40,260 nt of DNA from Bacillota bacterium (GTDB lineage Bacteria > Bacillota > Limnochordia > DTU087). The notes beneath the pieces are model-generated. The model worked only from the letters and a program-made list of their open reading frames with translations. It was not told the DNA's origin and searched no databases. Positions 31,831-40,164 of this stretch are shown in pieces. The first letter of the stretch is position 1. Every line of letters begins with the position of its first letter. The translations under genes were made by a program, and so were the position numbers. The DNA lies in NCBI GenBank assembly GCA_012839845.1, contig DUMM01000124.1, positions 1-40,260 on the forward strand, read 5' to 3'.

Positions 31831-33003
31831 TTAGGCATCACAGCAGTCCTTGTCATCGCTGCAGCATTCTTCATCATCACAGCATTCTTCATCGTCGCAG
31901 CATGCATCATCACAGCATGCATCATCAAAGTATACCGGCTTGCCAGTCTTGGCCGATTCGTAGATTGCCTCCAAGATCTGAGTGACAACATAAGCCTCCC
32001 TAGGCTTGACCAGCGGTTCAGTGTCATTGACAATGCAGTCAATGAAATGCTTGGCCTCGGCAAAACCGGCATCCTGATGCCTGGCCTCGTAGAAGGCTAC
32101 TCCCTGGCCGTACAAATCAGGCTTGGTTGTGTAGAGCTTGCTGAACTTCTCGCCGTTGATCCTCAAGCCGTCGAACATGTCAGCCCCTGCCTTCGTGCCG
32201 CAGAGAACACACATGGCTTCTCCTATCTGCAGTGTATTCAGAGCCCAGCTGGCCTCCAAAATCACCGTCATGCCGTTCTCGAACTGAATGAAACCGAAGG
32301 CAGAGTCCTCAGTGGTGAATTCCTTAGGATCCCAGGGACCCCAGGGGTTGGCTGCATTTTCTGTATCCGCCAGCTTCCTAAAGGTCACGCCCATAACGCT
32401 CTTCGGTTTGTAGTTGTTGGTGAGCCAGAGGGTGAGATCCAGAGCATGAGTGCCGATGTCGATGAGAGGACCGCCGCCCTGCCGCTCAGCATTTAAGAAA
32501 ATGCCCCAGGTCGGCACACCCCGGCGCCGGACGGCTAAAGCCTTGGCGAAATATATCTCGCCTAATTCGCCGGCATCGCACAGCTTCTTGAGGTACTGGG
32601 AATCAGGGCGAAAACGGTTCTGGTACCCTATGGTGAGCTTCTTGCCGGTCCGTTCCGCTGCTTCTACCATGGCCAGAGCCTGCTCAGAGTTGATGGCCAT
32701 GGGTTTCTCACACATGACGTGCTTGCCTGCTTCCAATGCTGCTACAGTCATCTCGGAATGCACATCATTGGGGGTTAGCACGTAGACAACATCGAGATCG
32801 TCCAGGGCGACAAGATCCCGGTAATCGGTGAAGACCTTGGCATCAGGAGTCCCGTATTGCTGAGCGCCTTTCTCTGCTCTTTCTTTGATGATGTCACAGA
32901 AAGCGACCATTTCTACATTGTCAAGTTTGGCTAAGCTAGGCATATGTTTGCCGTTAGCAATGCCGCCCACTCCAATTATACCGACCCTCAGTTTCTTGCT
33001 CAT
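31831..33003 (-). CDS. Gfo/Idh/MocA oxidoreductase with a Cys-Cys/acidic repeat tail
   Basis: The 390-residue protein begins with the NAD loop VGIIGVGGIANGKHMPSL and contains VVYVLTPNDVHSEMTVAALEAGKHVMCEKPMAIN (catalytic EKP), a GFO_IDH_MocA C-terminal region with GGGPLIDIGTHALDLTLWL (conserved Asp and His) and VILEASWAL. Family members oxidise sugar-like alcohols with NAD(P). The last 30 residues are unique: a run of Cys-Cys pairs separated by Asp/Glu, with unit DDACC twice, DDEECC twice, then SDDKDCC, giving ten cysteines. It looks like a metal-binding or redox tail. ATG 33003 follows GGGAGGT at six bases; ATG 33021 is earlier in frame. It stands alone on the minus strand. Confidence 0.9.
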   Translation of the reverse strand: MSKKLRVGIIGVGGIANGKHMPSLAKLDNVEMVAFCDIIKERAEKGAQQYGTPDAKVFTDYRDLVALDDLDVVYVLTPNDVHSEMTVAALEAGKHVMCEKPMAINSEQALAMVEAAERTGKKLTIGYQNRFRPDSQYLKKLCDAGELGEIYFAKALAVRRRGVPTWGIFLNAERQGGGPLIDIGTHALDLTLWLTNNYKPKSVMGVTFRKLADTENAANPWGPWDPKEFTTEDSAFGFIQFENGMTVILEASWALNTLQIGEAMCVLCGTKAGADMFDGLRINGEKFSKLYTTKPDLYGQGVAFYEARHQDAGFAEAKHFIDCIVNDTEPLVKPREAYVVTQILEAIYESAKTGKPVYFDDACCDDACCDDEECCDDEECCSDDKDCCDA

Positions 33004-33210
33004 TCCTGTACCTCCCCGCATTCTTATTAGCTGATAATTTTGATTGTTATACTTTGCCGTATTCTACAACTATGTTTCGCCACAGGGACAGAAGTTCCTC
33101 TTTATGGGAAGACTGCAAACTGCATCCGTTTTTGAATTCACGTTTACGCTGAAGGAGCGAAAGAGACTCTTCCCAGCAGCTGTCTGAAAGGCGCTTTTTC
33201 GACAGTCTGA

Positions 33211-33232
33211 AGGGCTGCCCGCAGGCAGCCCT
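33211..33232 (-). terminator. Hairpin after the vWA gene
   Basis: AGGGCTGCC (33211-33219), loop CGCA, GGCAGCCCT (33224-33232), a perfect 9-bp stem about 65 bases after the vWA stop. No strong U-run follows, so the terminator role is likely but not certain. The rest of 33004-33296 shows no gene. Confidence 0.55.
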
Positions 33233-33296
33233 AAGTCACCTTTGGTATCCAGCTGTTGTACCAGTGTCTGTTGTGCAGCCCGTTGCCGCAGCTCAA

Positions 33297-35636
33297 CTAA
33301 TCTTCGATCCGCCATTCCCATTCCCAATCGGCACTGTCACCCCATTCTTCGTAAGTCTCCCAGTCTTCCCGCAGATCTAGTACGATACCTCTACGGGTGA
33401 CAGTACCGGGCTCAACGGTGATTTCAAGCCTCTGTTCCCGACCATAGCCATCGGTGATCCGCATCTGGTATTTGCCTTCCCTTACTTCGCCCCGCCATAT
33501 TCCTTTAGCATCATCATACTCCAAATCACAGACATAGGTATCATATTCGCCCCACTGGCTGAATTCACCCACGGCGAACAGCATCACCCGCAGCCAGTCA
33601 TATCCTTCAGCTCCAGTCAGATCAACCTCAACGCGGCCTAACCCGCCCAGCTCAATTGTTTTTTGCGTGATTGCACCACTCTTAACCTCAATCCCGAGCA
33701 GCTCTTGGTCTCGGAACCCATCTCCTAAATTAATGACTTTAACGTCATATGTTCCTGCCTTGAGCACACCTTCGTAGACCGCCTGGGCCACTTGCTCAAA
33801 ATTAGCTACCCAAGCGTCGGGGTCGAACCCGGCACCGGCTTCGTAGACTATAACCAAGGGGCTGCCGGCTGTATGAGGCCTGCCATCGGAGCTAAGTCTT
33901 ATTTGCAGCTTGCCTGCTGCGCCGACCTCGATAATCGTCTCTGTGACCTCTCCTCCGACGATCTCGATGTCAAATCTTTCCTCATCAGGATAGCCGGCTC
34001 CCAGTTGGATTATCCGCAGATCATACTTGCCGTACCTAAGCTGCCTTTCGCAAACACCTTGAGCTACCATTTCTAGGTTAGCCACCCAAGCCTCGCTGTC
34101 GAACCCGGCACCCGCCTTGTAGACTGTAACCAGCGGTTGGCCGGCTACATGGGGCTTACCGTCTGCGGTGACTATCACCCGCAGTTTTCCTTCGGCTGCA
34201 AAGGGGACTGGTATCTGCTTGACTTCCCCGCCTGCCACCTCTACCTTGTCTAGGCGCCGCACCTGAGGCGGAGTACCTAGGTATTCGCAGCGAATCCCGT
34301 AAACGCCGCCCTTGACAACGGCGGTCAGCTTGCCGTTTTCATCGGCAAAACCTGCTTCAACGCCGGTACTATCGATGTACCAGGCACGCACCTTATCCGT
34401 CGGCACTGGTTCACCATCGAAGGTGGGCACCAGGACAATCTTTGCAGGCGCATCGATTGTCAGAGTGAGATCTGTGGTTTCTCCGGGACTCACATCGACT
34501 TCAGCCAGTTGACTTCTATTACCCTGGTACACCGCCTGAACCCCGTAGAAACCTGATGGAATCACTGCAGTTAAGAAATCACCTCTGGAGGCCAGCGGCA
34601 GCTGACGCTGGTCATCCCGCGCCCATGCCTCCGCCTGAGCTGTCACATCTCGGTTGCCTGACAAGACTCTAACCCGCAGGGTACCCAGCAAGTCGTCAAG
34701 TTTAACTGTCACTGAAGTTGTCTGTCCCTGCTCCAGCCTGATACCAGCTACCGATTTCTCAACTGGAACTGCGCCGAGATAAGTAACCTTTAGGTCCACT
34801 GTTCCTGCATCCCCGGAATAACGAAAGACTTGATTGCCGACATCAAAGACGGCAGCTGTGGTTGTATCCCTTATAACCTCCAGCCGGCAGTCGGCCGTGA
34901 TATCACTGTCCCGGTAAGTCACTTTGACCTGCAGGTTGGCCGGCCGAACCTCCGGTTCTTGCACAACCTCCTTCATGATCGAGCCCAATGCTTCACTCAA
35001 GCTTTTTCTGTCCTTAGCGCTGTAGTATGTACCGATACAGCGTACTTTGGCTTCCTCAGATGCTGTCATCGCGAATCCAACCACATAGGGCTTGTAAATA
35101 ATCCCTTCAGCCTGTAAGGCTGCAGAGACCAGACAAGGGTTGCCGCCGCAGCTTTCCTCGCCATCAGTGATCAAGACAATGACATTGCGGCTGTCTTTGC
35201 TGGGAAAATCTAGCGCGGCAAGCTCCAGGGAATAAGCAATAGGCGTCTTGCCCCTCGGTCTTAGAGAACGGACAATCTCAATGATCTTTGCCCTTGCCTC
35301 AGCCACCGGCGTGAAGTCCTGCATCAAGACAGTATCATCGCATTGCGTATTCCTTGCTCCATACACCCGAAGCCCGATCTCTAAGTCAGGCCGGTCCTCC
35401 AAATTCTGGATTAAGTCGATCATAACCTCTTTAGCCACATCCATGCGGGTCTTGTTTCTTTCTGCCTGTTCGTTCATGCTGAAAGACGAATCAAGAATGA
35501 ACTCTATATAGGTTTTTTCTGTTTCAGACGCAGCCGTACCGCCTATCCCCACCAGCAGTGTGACCATTGTCAATACAAGAGACAACAGCAGTATTCTCTT
35601 AAAGAAAGGTGCGGGTCTTATCATTTTAGCTTTCAT
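33297..35636 (-). CDS. Secreted von Willebrand factor A domain protein with tandem repeat domains
   Basis: The 779-residue product has a signal peptide (ILLLSLVLTMVTLLVGIGGTAA, cut near 36-38) and a vWA domain at about 42-225 with a full MIDAS: D49-X-S51-X-S53 in ILDSSFSM, T131 in RGKTPIAY and D158 in LITDGEES. It is followed by several beta-sandwich modules resembling carboxypeptidase-regulatory or CnaB-like folds. Two consecutive copies of a 92-residue unit (481-572 and 573-664) share RPHxAGxPLVxVYxAGAGFD. Two Cys pairs (C99..C163 region) may be disulfides. It is probably an exported or cell-surface metal-dependent adhesion or binding protein; the ligand is unknown. The start is ATG 35636, GAGGAG 12 bases upstream; ATG 35624 is an alternative. 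Confidence 0.9.
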   Translation of the reverse strand: MKAKMIRPAPFFKRILLLSLVLTMVTLLVGIGGTAASETEKTYIEFILDSSFSMNEQAERNKTRMDVAKEVMIDLIQNLEDRPDLEIGLRVYGARNTQCDDTVLMQDFTPVAEARAKIIEIVRSLRPRGKTPIAYSLELAALDFPSKDSRNVIVLITDGEESCGGNPCLVSAALQAEGIIYKPYVVGFAMTASEEAKVRCIGTYYSAKDRKSLSEALGSIMKEVVQEPEVRPANLQVKVTYRDSDITADCRLEVIRDTTTAAVFDVGNQVFRYSGDAGTVDLKVTYLGAVPVEKSVAGIRLEQGQTTSVTVKLDDLLGTLRVRVLSGNRDVTAQAEAWARDDQRQLPLASRGDFLTAVIPSGFYGVQAVYQGNRSQLAEVDVSPGETTDLTLTIDAPAKIVLVPTFDGEPVPTDKVRAWYIDSTGVEAGFADENGKLTAVVKGGVYGIRCEYLGTPPQVRRLDKVEVAGGEVKQIPVPFAAEGKLRVIVTADGKPHVAGQPLVTVYKAGAGFDSEAWVANLEMVAQGVCERQLRYGKYDLRIIQLGAGYPDEERFDIEIVGGEVTETIIEVGAAGKLQIRLSSDGRPHTAGSPLVIVYEAGAGFDPDAWVANFEQVAQAVYEGVLKAGTYDVKVINLGDGFRDQELLGIEVKSGAITQKTIELGGLGRVEVDLTGAEGYDWLRVMLFAVGEFSQWGEYDTYVCDLEYDDAKGIWRGEVREGKYQMRITDGYGREQRLEITVEPGTVTRRGIVLDLREDWETYEEWGDSADWEWEWRIED

Positions 35637-35997
35637 CCTTTCAGTTTTCTCCTCTAGCTGCGAACAATAACTGAAGTTCCCTTCTCCACCTCCTTATTAG
35701 GCCACACTAAGCCGGTGGAGTGGTCACAGCCCTCCCGCCACCTGGATAGTCTGCCGGTTTACTTCTTTTTCCTGCTTCAAGAATACTCCTAGCGGGTCAA
35801 TAAGTAAAGAACTGCATGACTTTTCCCTATAGTAATGACAACGACATCTTCGCCCTATTTAGCTGCATGCAGTCTGAGCAGTGGAAGAGAGCAACTGCTG
35901 CCCAGACTAGAGCTCCTGCCGCCCAGCCCATAGTTTATTTATTCTGTGAAGTGGAAACTATTAGACAGGACGAAGTAATCTAGCAGGAGGGATTGAT
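35637..35997. other. Intergenic region without a gene
   Basis: 361 bases between the vWA gene (minus) and gldA (plus). No frame with a ribosome site and no hairpin with a U-run is visible. It must carry the two divergent promoters, but I see no convincing -35/-10 pair. A TCTAGCAGGAGGG site at its end is the gldA ribosome binding site. Confidence 0.5.
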
Positions 35998-37089
35998 GTG
36001 GACAAGATATTAGCTGCTCCCGGCAGATACGTACAGGGTCCGGGAACACTAGAGCGGTTGGCAGAGTACGCAGGCAAGCTCGGCGATAGGCCGCTGGTTA
36101 TCGTAGACAAGAATGTCTTGGCCTTCTTGGAAGATAGGCTGAGGGAGGTAATGGCCGGTCAACTAGATCCAATAATGGAACCCTTCAGAGGGGAAACATC
36201 CCGTCAGGAAGTCATGCGGCTGCAGGAGTTGGGTGCCGGCAAAGCCAATGTGGTCATTGGCGTTGGCGGAGGCAAGACTATAGATACCGCTAAAGCTGTT
36301 GCTTATTACCTAAAGGTCCCCGTAGCAGTAGTTCCAACCATTGCAGCCACTGATGCTCCCACCAGTGCCTTATCGGTGCTGTACACAGAAGACGGCGTTT
36401 TCGATGAATATCTGCTTTTGCCCAGCAATCCCGACCTGGTGTTGGTAGACACGAAAATAATCGCCGCAGCGCCGGCCCGTTTTCTTTCAAGCGGGATGGG
36501 AGACGCCCTAGCAACCTACTTCGAAGCCGAAGCATGTGCCCAGTCCAATGCATCAGCTACAGCCGGAGGCGTCCAGACGCTGGCAGCTCGACAGCTGGCC
36601 CGTCTCTGTTACGAAACGCTGATGGAATACGGTGAACAGGCTTTGTGGGCCGCTGAACGCCATGTAATCACACCTGCGCTGGAGTATATAGTTGAGGCCA
36701 ATACCCTCTTGTCTGGGCTCGGTTTCGAAAGCGGCGGGTTGGCGGCCGCCCATGCCATCCACAATGGATTCACAGCACTAGAGGAAACCCATGCGGTTTT
36801 CCATGGAGAAAAAGTGGCCTTCTCCACCATTGTGCAGATGGTCCTGGAGGGCCGTTCCAGTGAGGAAATTGAAGAGGTAGTCAGCTTTTGCATCGCCGTG
36901 AATCTTCCAGTTACACTGGCTCAGCTGGGTATCAAGAAAGCAGATCCGCAAAGGCTCATGCTGGTGGGAGAGGCTGCTACCAAACCAGATGAGACTATCC
37001 ACAACATGCCCTTCCCTGTAACAGCAGAAATGGTTCGGGATGCCATCATAGCTGCAGACGCTATTGGAAGTGCTTTTCTGGGAAGCTGA
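35998..37089 (+). CDS. gldA: Glycerol dehydrogenase (GldA-type)
   Basis: The 363-residue product belongs to the iron/zinc alcohol dehydrogenase family, GldA branch. It starts DKILAAPGRYVQGPGTLERL, has the NAD loop VIGVGGGKTIDTAKA (residues 86-100), the VPTIAATDAPTSALSVLYTEDG signature, and zinc ligands D169 (SSGMGDALATYFEAEAC), H252 (AAAHAIHNGF) and H269 (HAVFHGEKVAF). It oxidises glycerol to dihydroxyacetone with NAD, or acts on related polyols. The GTG start follows AGGAGGG at seven bases. It stands alone before a structured terminator region. Confidence 0.95.
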   Translation: MDKILAAPGRYVQGPGTLERLAEYAGKLGDRPLVIVDKNVLAFLEDRLREVMAGQLDPIMEPFRGETSRQEVMRLQELGAGKANVVIGVGGGKTIDTAKAVAYYLKVPVAVVPTIAATDAPTSALSVLYTEDGVFDEYLLLPSNPDLVLVDTKIIAAAPARFLSSGMGDALATYFEAEACAQSNASATAGGVQTLAARQLARLCYETLMEYGEQALWAAERHVITPALEYIVEANTLLSGLGFESGGLAAAHAIHNGFTALEETHAVFHGEKVAFSTIVQMVLEGRSSEEIEEVVSFCIAVNLPVTLAQLGIKKADPQRLMLVGEAATKPDETIHNMPFPVTAEMVRDAIIAADAIGSAFLGS

Positions 37090-37142
37090 AACAGCAGGCT
37101 GTGTGCCCAGGGGAGAATCGCTGAGGATGAATAAGTAGACCT

Positions 37143-37219
37143 GCAGGTTGAGGCATAACCTGCTCTGGACCATGGATAAATCCCTGCTCTCAGCAGAGAC
37201 CTGTCCTTGGTCCCTTTTT
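37143..37219 (+). terminator. Structured leader/terminator downstream of gldA
   Basis: GCAGGTT-gaggcat-AACCTGC (37143-37163) is followed by GGACCA (37167-37172) pairing TGGTCC (37208-37213), enclosing small stems GGAT-AA-ATCC and CTGCT-CTC-AGCAG, and then CTTTTTG. It could be a plain gldA terminator or an attenuator for the protease gene. Confidence 0.6.
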
Positions 37220-37370
37220 GTCCTGTCCTTGAAATACTCCGCTTCATTTCTCCCTCCCGCTGTCAAGTTATAGCAAAGCTGCCGCGGAAGGATCTAGCAT
37301 CGATGCAGAGAAAAGGTTGTACTGCAAGAATTCGCAGCTGGCTTCCAGCTGCAGCGGGGTGTGTATTTGC

Positions 37371-38741
37371 ATGCGGGTACGCCAACATTGGTTTGTGCTG
37401 CTGGTCATGCTGGCCCTTTTGCTTGCCGGCTGCAGCCAGACTCCCAAGATAGTCAAGGTAGCCGGCACCGTAGTCAGTGAGAACGGAAGGCCGGTGTCAA
37501 ACGCGGCACTTCTTGTCGGCAGTTCTATGGCCAAGACCAGTCCAACCGGCCATTTCACCATCAGCGCCCCAACTGGTGAAAGCAAAGCAGTTTTGCTGGT
37601 GAAAGGCCACCGCCCCCAGGTTATACCTTTGGTATTGAGCGACGAGCCCCAAGCCCTCACGATAACTGCCAAACTGGATAAGCCCATCCGTAGAAGCGGC
37701 AGTACTGCTGATTATCTGCTCCTGATCGATTCCTTACACAAGACCGATATTCCCAGCGGAGCAGATTTCACTTACTTCACTGGAGCTGAGATGAAAGAGA
37801 CCGCTCTGGTCCACGCCGGCATCGCCGACTTGCAGAAAGCCGTTCAGTACCTGAGTCCCGCCGCCATGCGGGTTCTATGTAACACGCTGGGGGTTAGATA
37901 TATTGCTTGGATCCAGAAAGACTTGGACAACCATCTGCAGGTTTTTTCGGCAAGATCAGGCAGGATCACCAGCCTGCCTTTTGAAGAAAGCAGAGGAGTC
38001 CGCAAACTAGCTGCGCTGCTAAATGATTTTTCCAAAAACGAGAACCGCTTTGCCGAGGAGAGACTTCGGGGACTGGAAGCGAGCTTAGCCGAGGAAGTAA
38101 GGAGCTATATGGAGCAGCTCTATGATGTTACGTACACCGGACGGGACATTCGCAGGATTGAAAAGGTTGCGGAACCGGTAATAGCTGTATCTGAGCGGCC
38201 CAATCTGCAGTTTACCTTTGGTATTTTGGAGACCAATGAGTACAATGCCTACGCACTGCCTGGGGGGTTCATCTACATTACCCGGCCGCTTCTGGAGATG
38301 CTGGAGTCCGATGACGAGCTGGCTGCAGTACTGGCCCACGAGTCTGCCCACATTACCCATATCCATGCAATCAAGAGCTACGAACGCCAGGTTGCTCTGA
38401 CAGTGGCCGGCATTTTTCTTGCAGTGGCTACCGGCGATGCAGACACGAGCCTTGACCTGGTTAGACTTATTGGGAACATAATCACGGAAGGTTACAGCAA
38501 AGAACAGGAATATGATGCTGACCGCACAGGCCTGCGGTATATATCCAGGGCCGGCTATGAGCCCGAAGGCATGGTATCCCTCCTGATGAAACTCCGGGAG
38601 CTAGAATACCGCCTAACCGGCAGCCGATACAGCTACAGCCGTACCCACCCCGCCACCCAGAACCGGATCAACCAGGTAAAGGCTGAACTTCCCACCGTCG
38701 AATACTACCTGTTCTTGGATGAGTACCTGCTGTCTTTTTGA
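37371..38741 (+). CDS. M48-family metalloprotease lipoprotein
   Basis: The 456-residue product has a lipoprotein signal peptide ending LLLAGC (lipidated C21), so it is membrane-anchored on the outside. A short carboxypeptidase-regulatory-like beta domain follows (KVAGTVVSENGRPVSNAALLVG, residues 28-100). The peptidase domain carries the zinc motif H323-ESAH-327 (AAVLAHESAHITHIHA), the third ligand in KEQEYDADRTGLRYI (E380), and the NAYALPGGFIYITRPLL signature (residues 292-308) of BepA/YfgC and Oma1-like M48 proteins. It probably degrades or quality-checks misfolded envelope proteins; this is inference from the family. ATG 37371 follows GGGGTG. Confidence 0.94.
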   Translation: MRVRQHWFVLLVMLALLLAGCSQTPKIVKVAGTVVSENGRPVSNAALLVGSSMAKTSPTGHFTISAPTGESKAVLLVKGHRPQVIPLVLSDEPQALTITAKLDKPIRRSGSTADYLLLIDSLHKTDIPSGADFTYFTGAEMKETALVHAGIADLQKAVQYLSPAAMRVLCNTLGVRYIAWIQKDLDNHLQVFSARSGRITSLPFEESRGVRKLAALLNDFSKNENRFAEERLRGLEASLAEEVRSYMEQLYDVTYTGRDIRRIEKVAEPVIAVSERPNLQFTFGILETNEYNAYALPGGFIYITRPLLEMLESDDELAAVLAHESAHITHIHAIKSYERQVALTVAGIFLAVATGDADTSLDLVRLIGNIITEGYSKEQEYDADRTGLRYISRAGYEPEGMVSLLMKLRELEYRLTGSRYSYSRTHPATQNRINQVKAELPTVEYYLFLDEYLLSF

Positions 38742-39153
38742 ACAACCATCTTAAGCGTCAAGCTGCTGCACCTGTCCCCTGGTTCTGTAGAGTCTTACCA
38801 GCAGAGAACTCAGTATGCTCTTGTCCGGACCGCAGAGCCGGTGTATGCAGGCCCGCGGTATTTAGATTCCCTGGAGAGTGCAGCGGTGGAAAGGCCGGAC
38901 GTCGAAGAAGGTGTGCAGGCAAGTAAATTACTGTGCAGGAGAGAACTTCATTGGAGGGAATCATTGAATTATTCAGCATACGAGCGGGTCCATCGGCCGG
39001 GTGTTGGGAGTGGAATTCGGCAGAAGATGGACCTAGATGACTGCAATGAAGCTCCTTGCGTTTGCGGAACGCGCGCTCTTACAGTCGGATAGAACGTAAC
39101 GGCCCTTACAAACCCGTTCACTACTGTAGGGCGGGGGGATCAGGAGGGTAATA
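38742..39153. other. Intergenic region, possibly a small gene
   Basis: About 410 bases between the protease and the MEDS kinase. Nothing is confidently coding. A TTG at 38963 behind GGAGGGAATCA opens a 42-residue frame (start MNYSAYERVHRPGVG, ending in TAG at 39091) with two Cys; it is unrecognised and low confidence. No hairpin with a U-run is visible. Confidence 0.4.
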
Positions 39154-40164
39154 ATGCAAGTCAAGGTTGTCGAAAACTTGAGGAAAACTGGGATTCCCTT
39201 CATTGCTGACATATCGTGGGGCACCCACATCGCGGCGTTTTACGAAACGAAGCAGGATTATTTCGAGATTACGGTTCCGTATTTTGCCGCCGGGCTTGAG
39301 AACAACGAGTACTGCATGTGGATAGTCCCGGATCCAATACAGCCCAACGAAGCTGTTAAGGCTCTGAAAGCTGCCGTGCCGGATTTGGACACCTACTGGA
39401 CCCAAATCGAAATACTGACAGATGCTAAGTGGTATCACCAATACGGTCATTTCCAAGGGGAACAGGTGATTAGGAACTGGGTGAACAGGTGCAGTTTTGC
39501 TGAATCGCATGGTTACGAAGGCTTGCGTGTGTGTGGTTCCTCTAGCTGGATAGGCAAAAGACAATGGAAAGACTTCATGGATTACGAAAAGAAGATCGAG
39601 GATGTAATCCATTCGTTTAAGATGATTGCCCTCTGTCCGTACCAACTGAGTCAATGTGACTTACGCCAGATATTGGACGTTGCCAGTCACCACCAGTTTG
39701 CATTTGTTAGGAGCAAGTATGATTGGAAATATGCCAAGAGTATTGCCGAACTTGACCGAGTGAAAAATATGACCAAGATGGCGGCCGGCATCGTCCACGA
39801 AGTCAAGAATCCCTTGAGTGTAGCTAGAGCAATGATTCAACTGCTCCAAACCAAGCGCGAATTAGAATCCTACAGCCAATTCTTCTCGTCAATACTCGAT
39901 GAGCTGGATAGAGCAGACGGCATCATAACCGAGTACCTTTCTTTGGTCACCACCAAGGAGCAAGCACTTAAAGAATGCAACCTAAATGATATTGTAAGCA
40001 GTCTGTTGCCCTTACTGCGAGCGGAAGCATTGCAGGACCGCCATGACGTAGTCTTCCACCCAGGCAATATTCGCGAGATTTCTGTCGATGCAAGCGAAAT
40101 CCGTCAAGTCATTTTGAACTTGGTGCGCAATGGGCTGGAGGCTATGTCAGTTGAGTCCGTATAA
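39154..40164 (+). CDS. MEDS-domain histidine kinase, truncated by an IS256-family insertion
   Basis: The frame encodes 336 residues: a MEDS sensory domain (SWGTHIAAFYETKQDYFEIT, residues 21-40, and VIRNWVNRCSFAESHGYEGL; about 15-185), as found with DcmR-type regulators of C1-compound metabolism, then a HisKA domain with phospho-acceptor H215 (MAAGIVHEVKNPLSVARAM) and the start of HATPase_c. The ATPase domain stops inside its N-box (QVILNLVRNGLEAMS) and lacks the G1, F and G2 boxes. The final VESV and stop come from the inserted IS end at about 40152. The gene is therefore broken and probably non-functional as a kinase. The start is ATG 39154 with AGGAGGG upstream. The lost remainder should lie beyond the IS. 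Confidence 0.85.
   Translation: MQVKVVENLRKTGIPFIADISWGTHIAAFYETKQDYFEITVPYFAAGLENNEYCMWIVPDPIQPNEAVKALKAAVPDLDTYWTQIEILTDAKWYHQYGHFQGEQVIRNWVNRCSFAESHGYEGLRVCGSSSWIGKRQWKDFMDYEKKIEDVIHSFKMIALCPYQLSQCDLRQILDVASHHQFAFVRSKYDWKYAKSIAELDRVKNMTKMAAGIVHEVKNPLSVARAMIQLLQTKRELESYSQFFSSILDELDRADGIITEYLSLVTTKEQALKECNLNDIVSSLLPLLRAEALQDRHDVVFHPGNIREISVDASEIRQVILNLVRNGLEAMSVESV

Noticed and set aside
37090-37220. Possible T-box leader (AAGTAGACC-like segment, structured, U-run end)
   Set aside because: The conserved T-box antiterminator GGTGGNACCGCG is absent, the leader is too short, and the downstream gene is a protease.
38841-39092. 83-codon frame upstream of the MEDS kinase
   Set aside because: Starts without a ribosome site and resembles no family; only its 3' part from TTG 38963 has a ribosome site, noted as low confidence.
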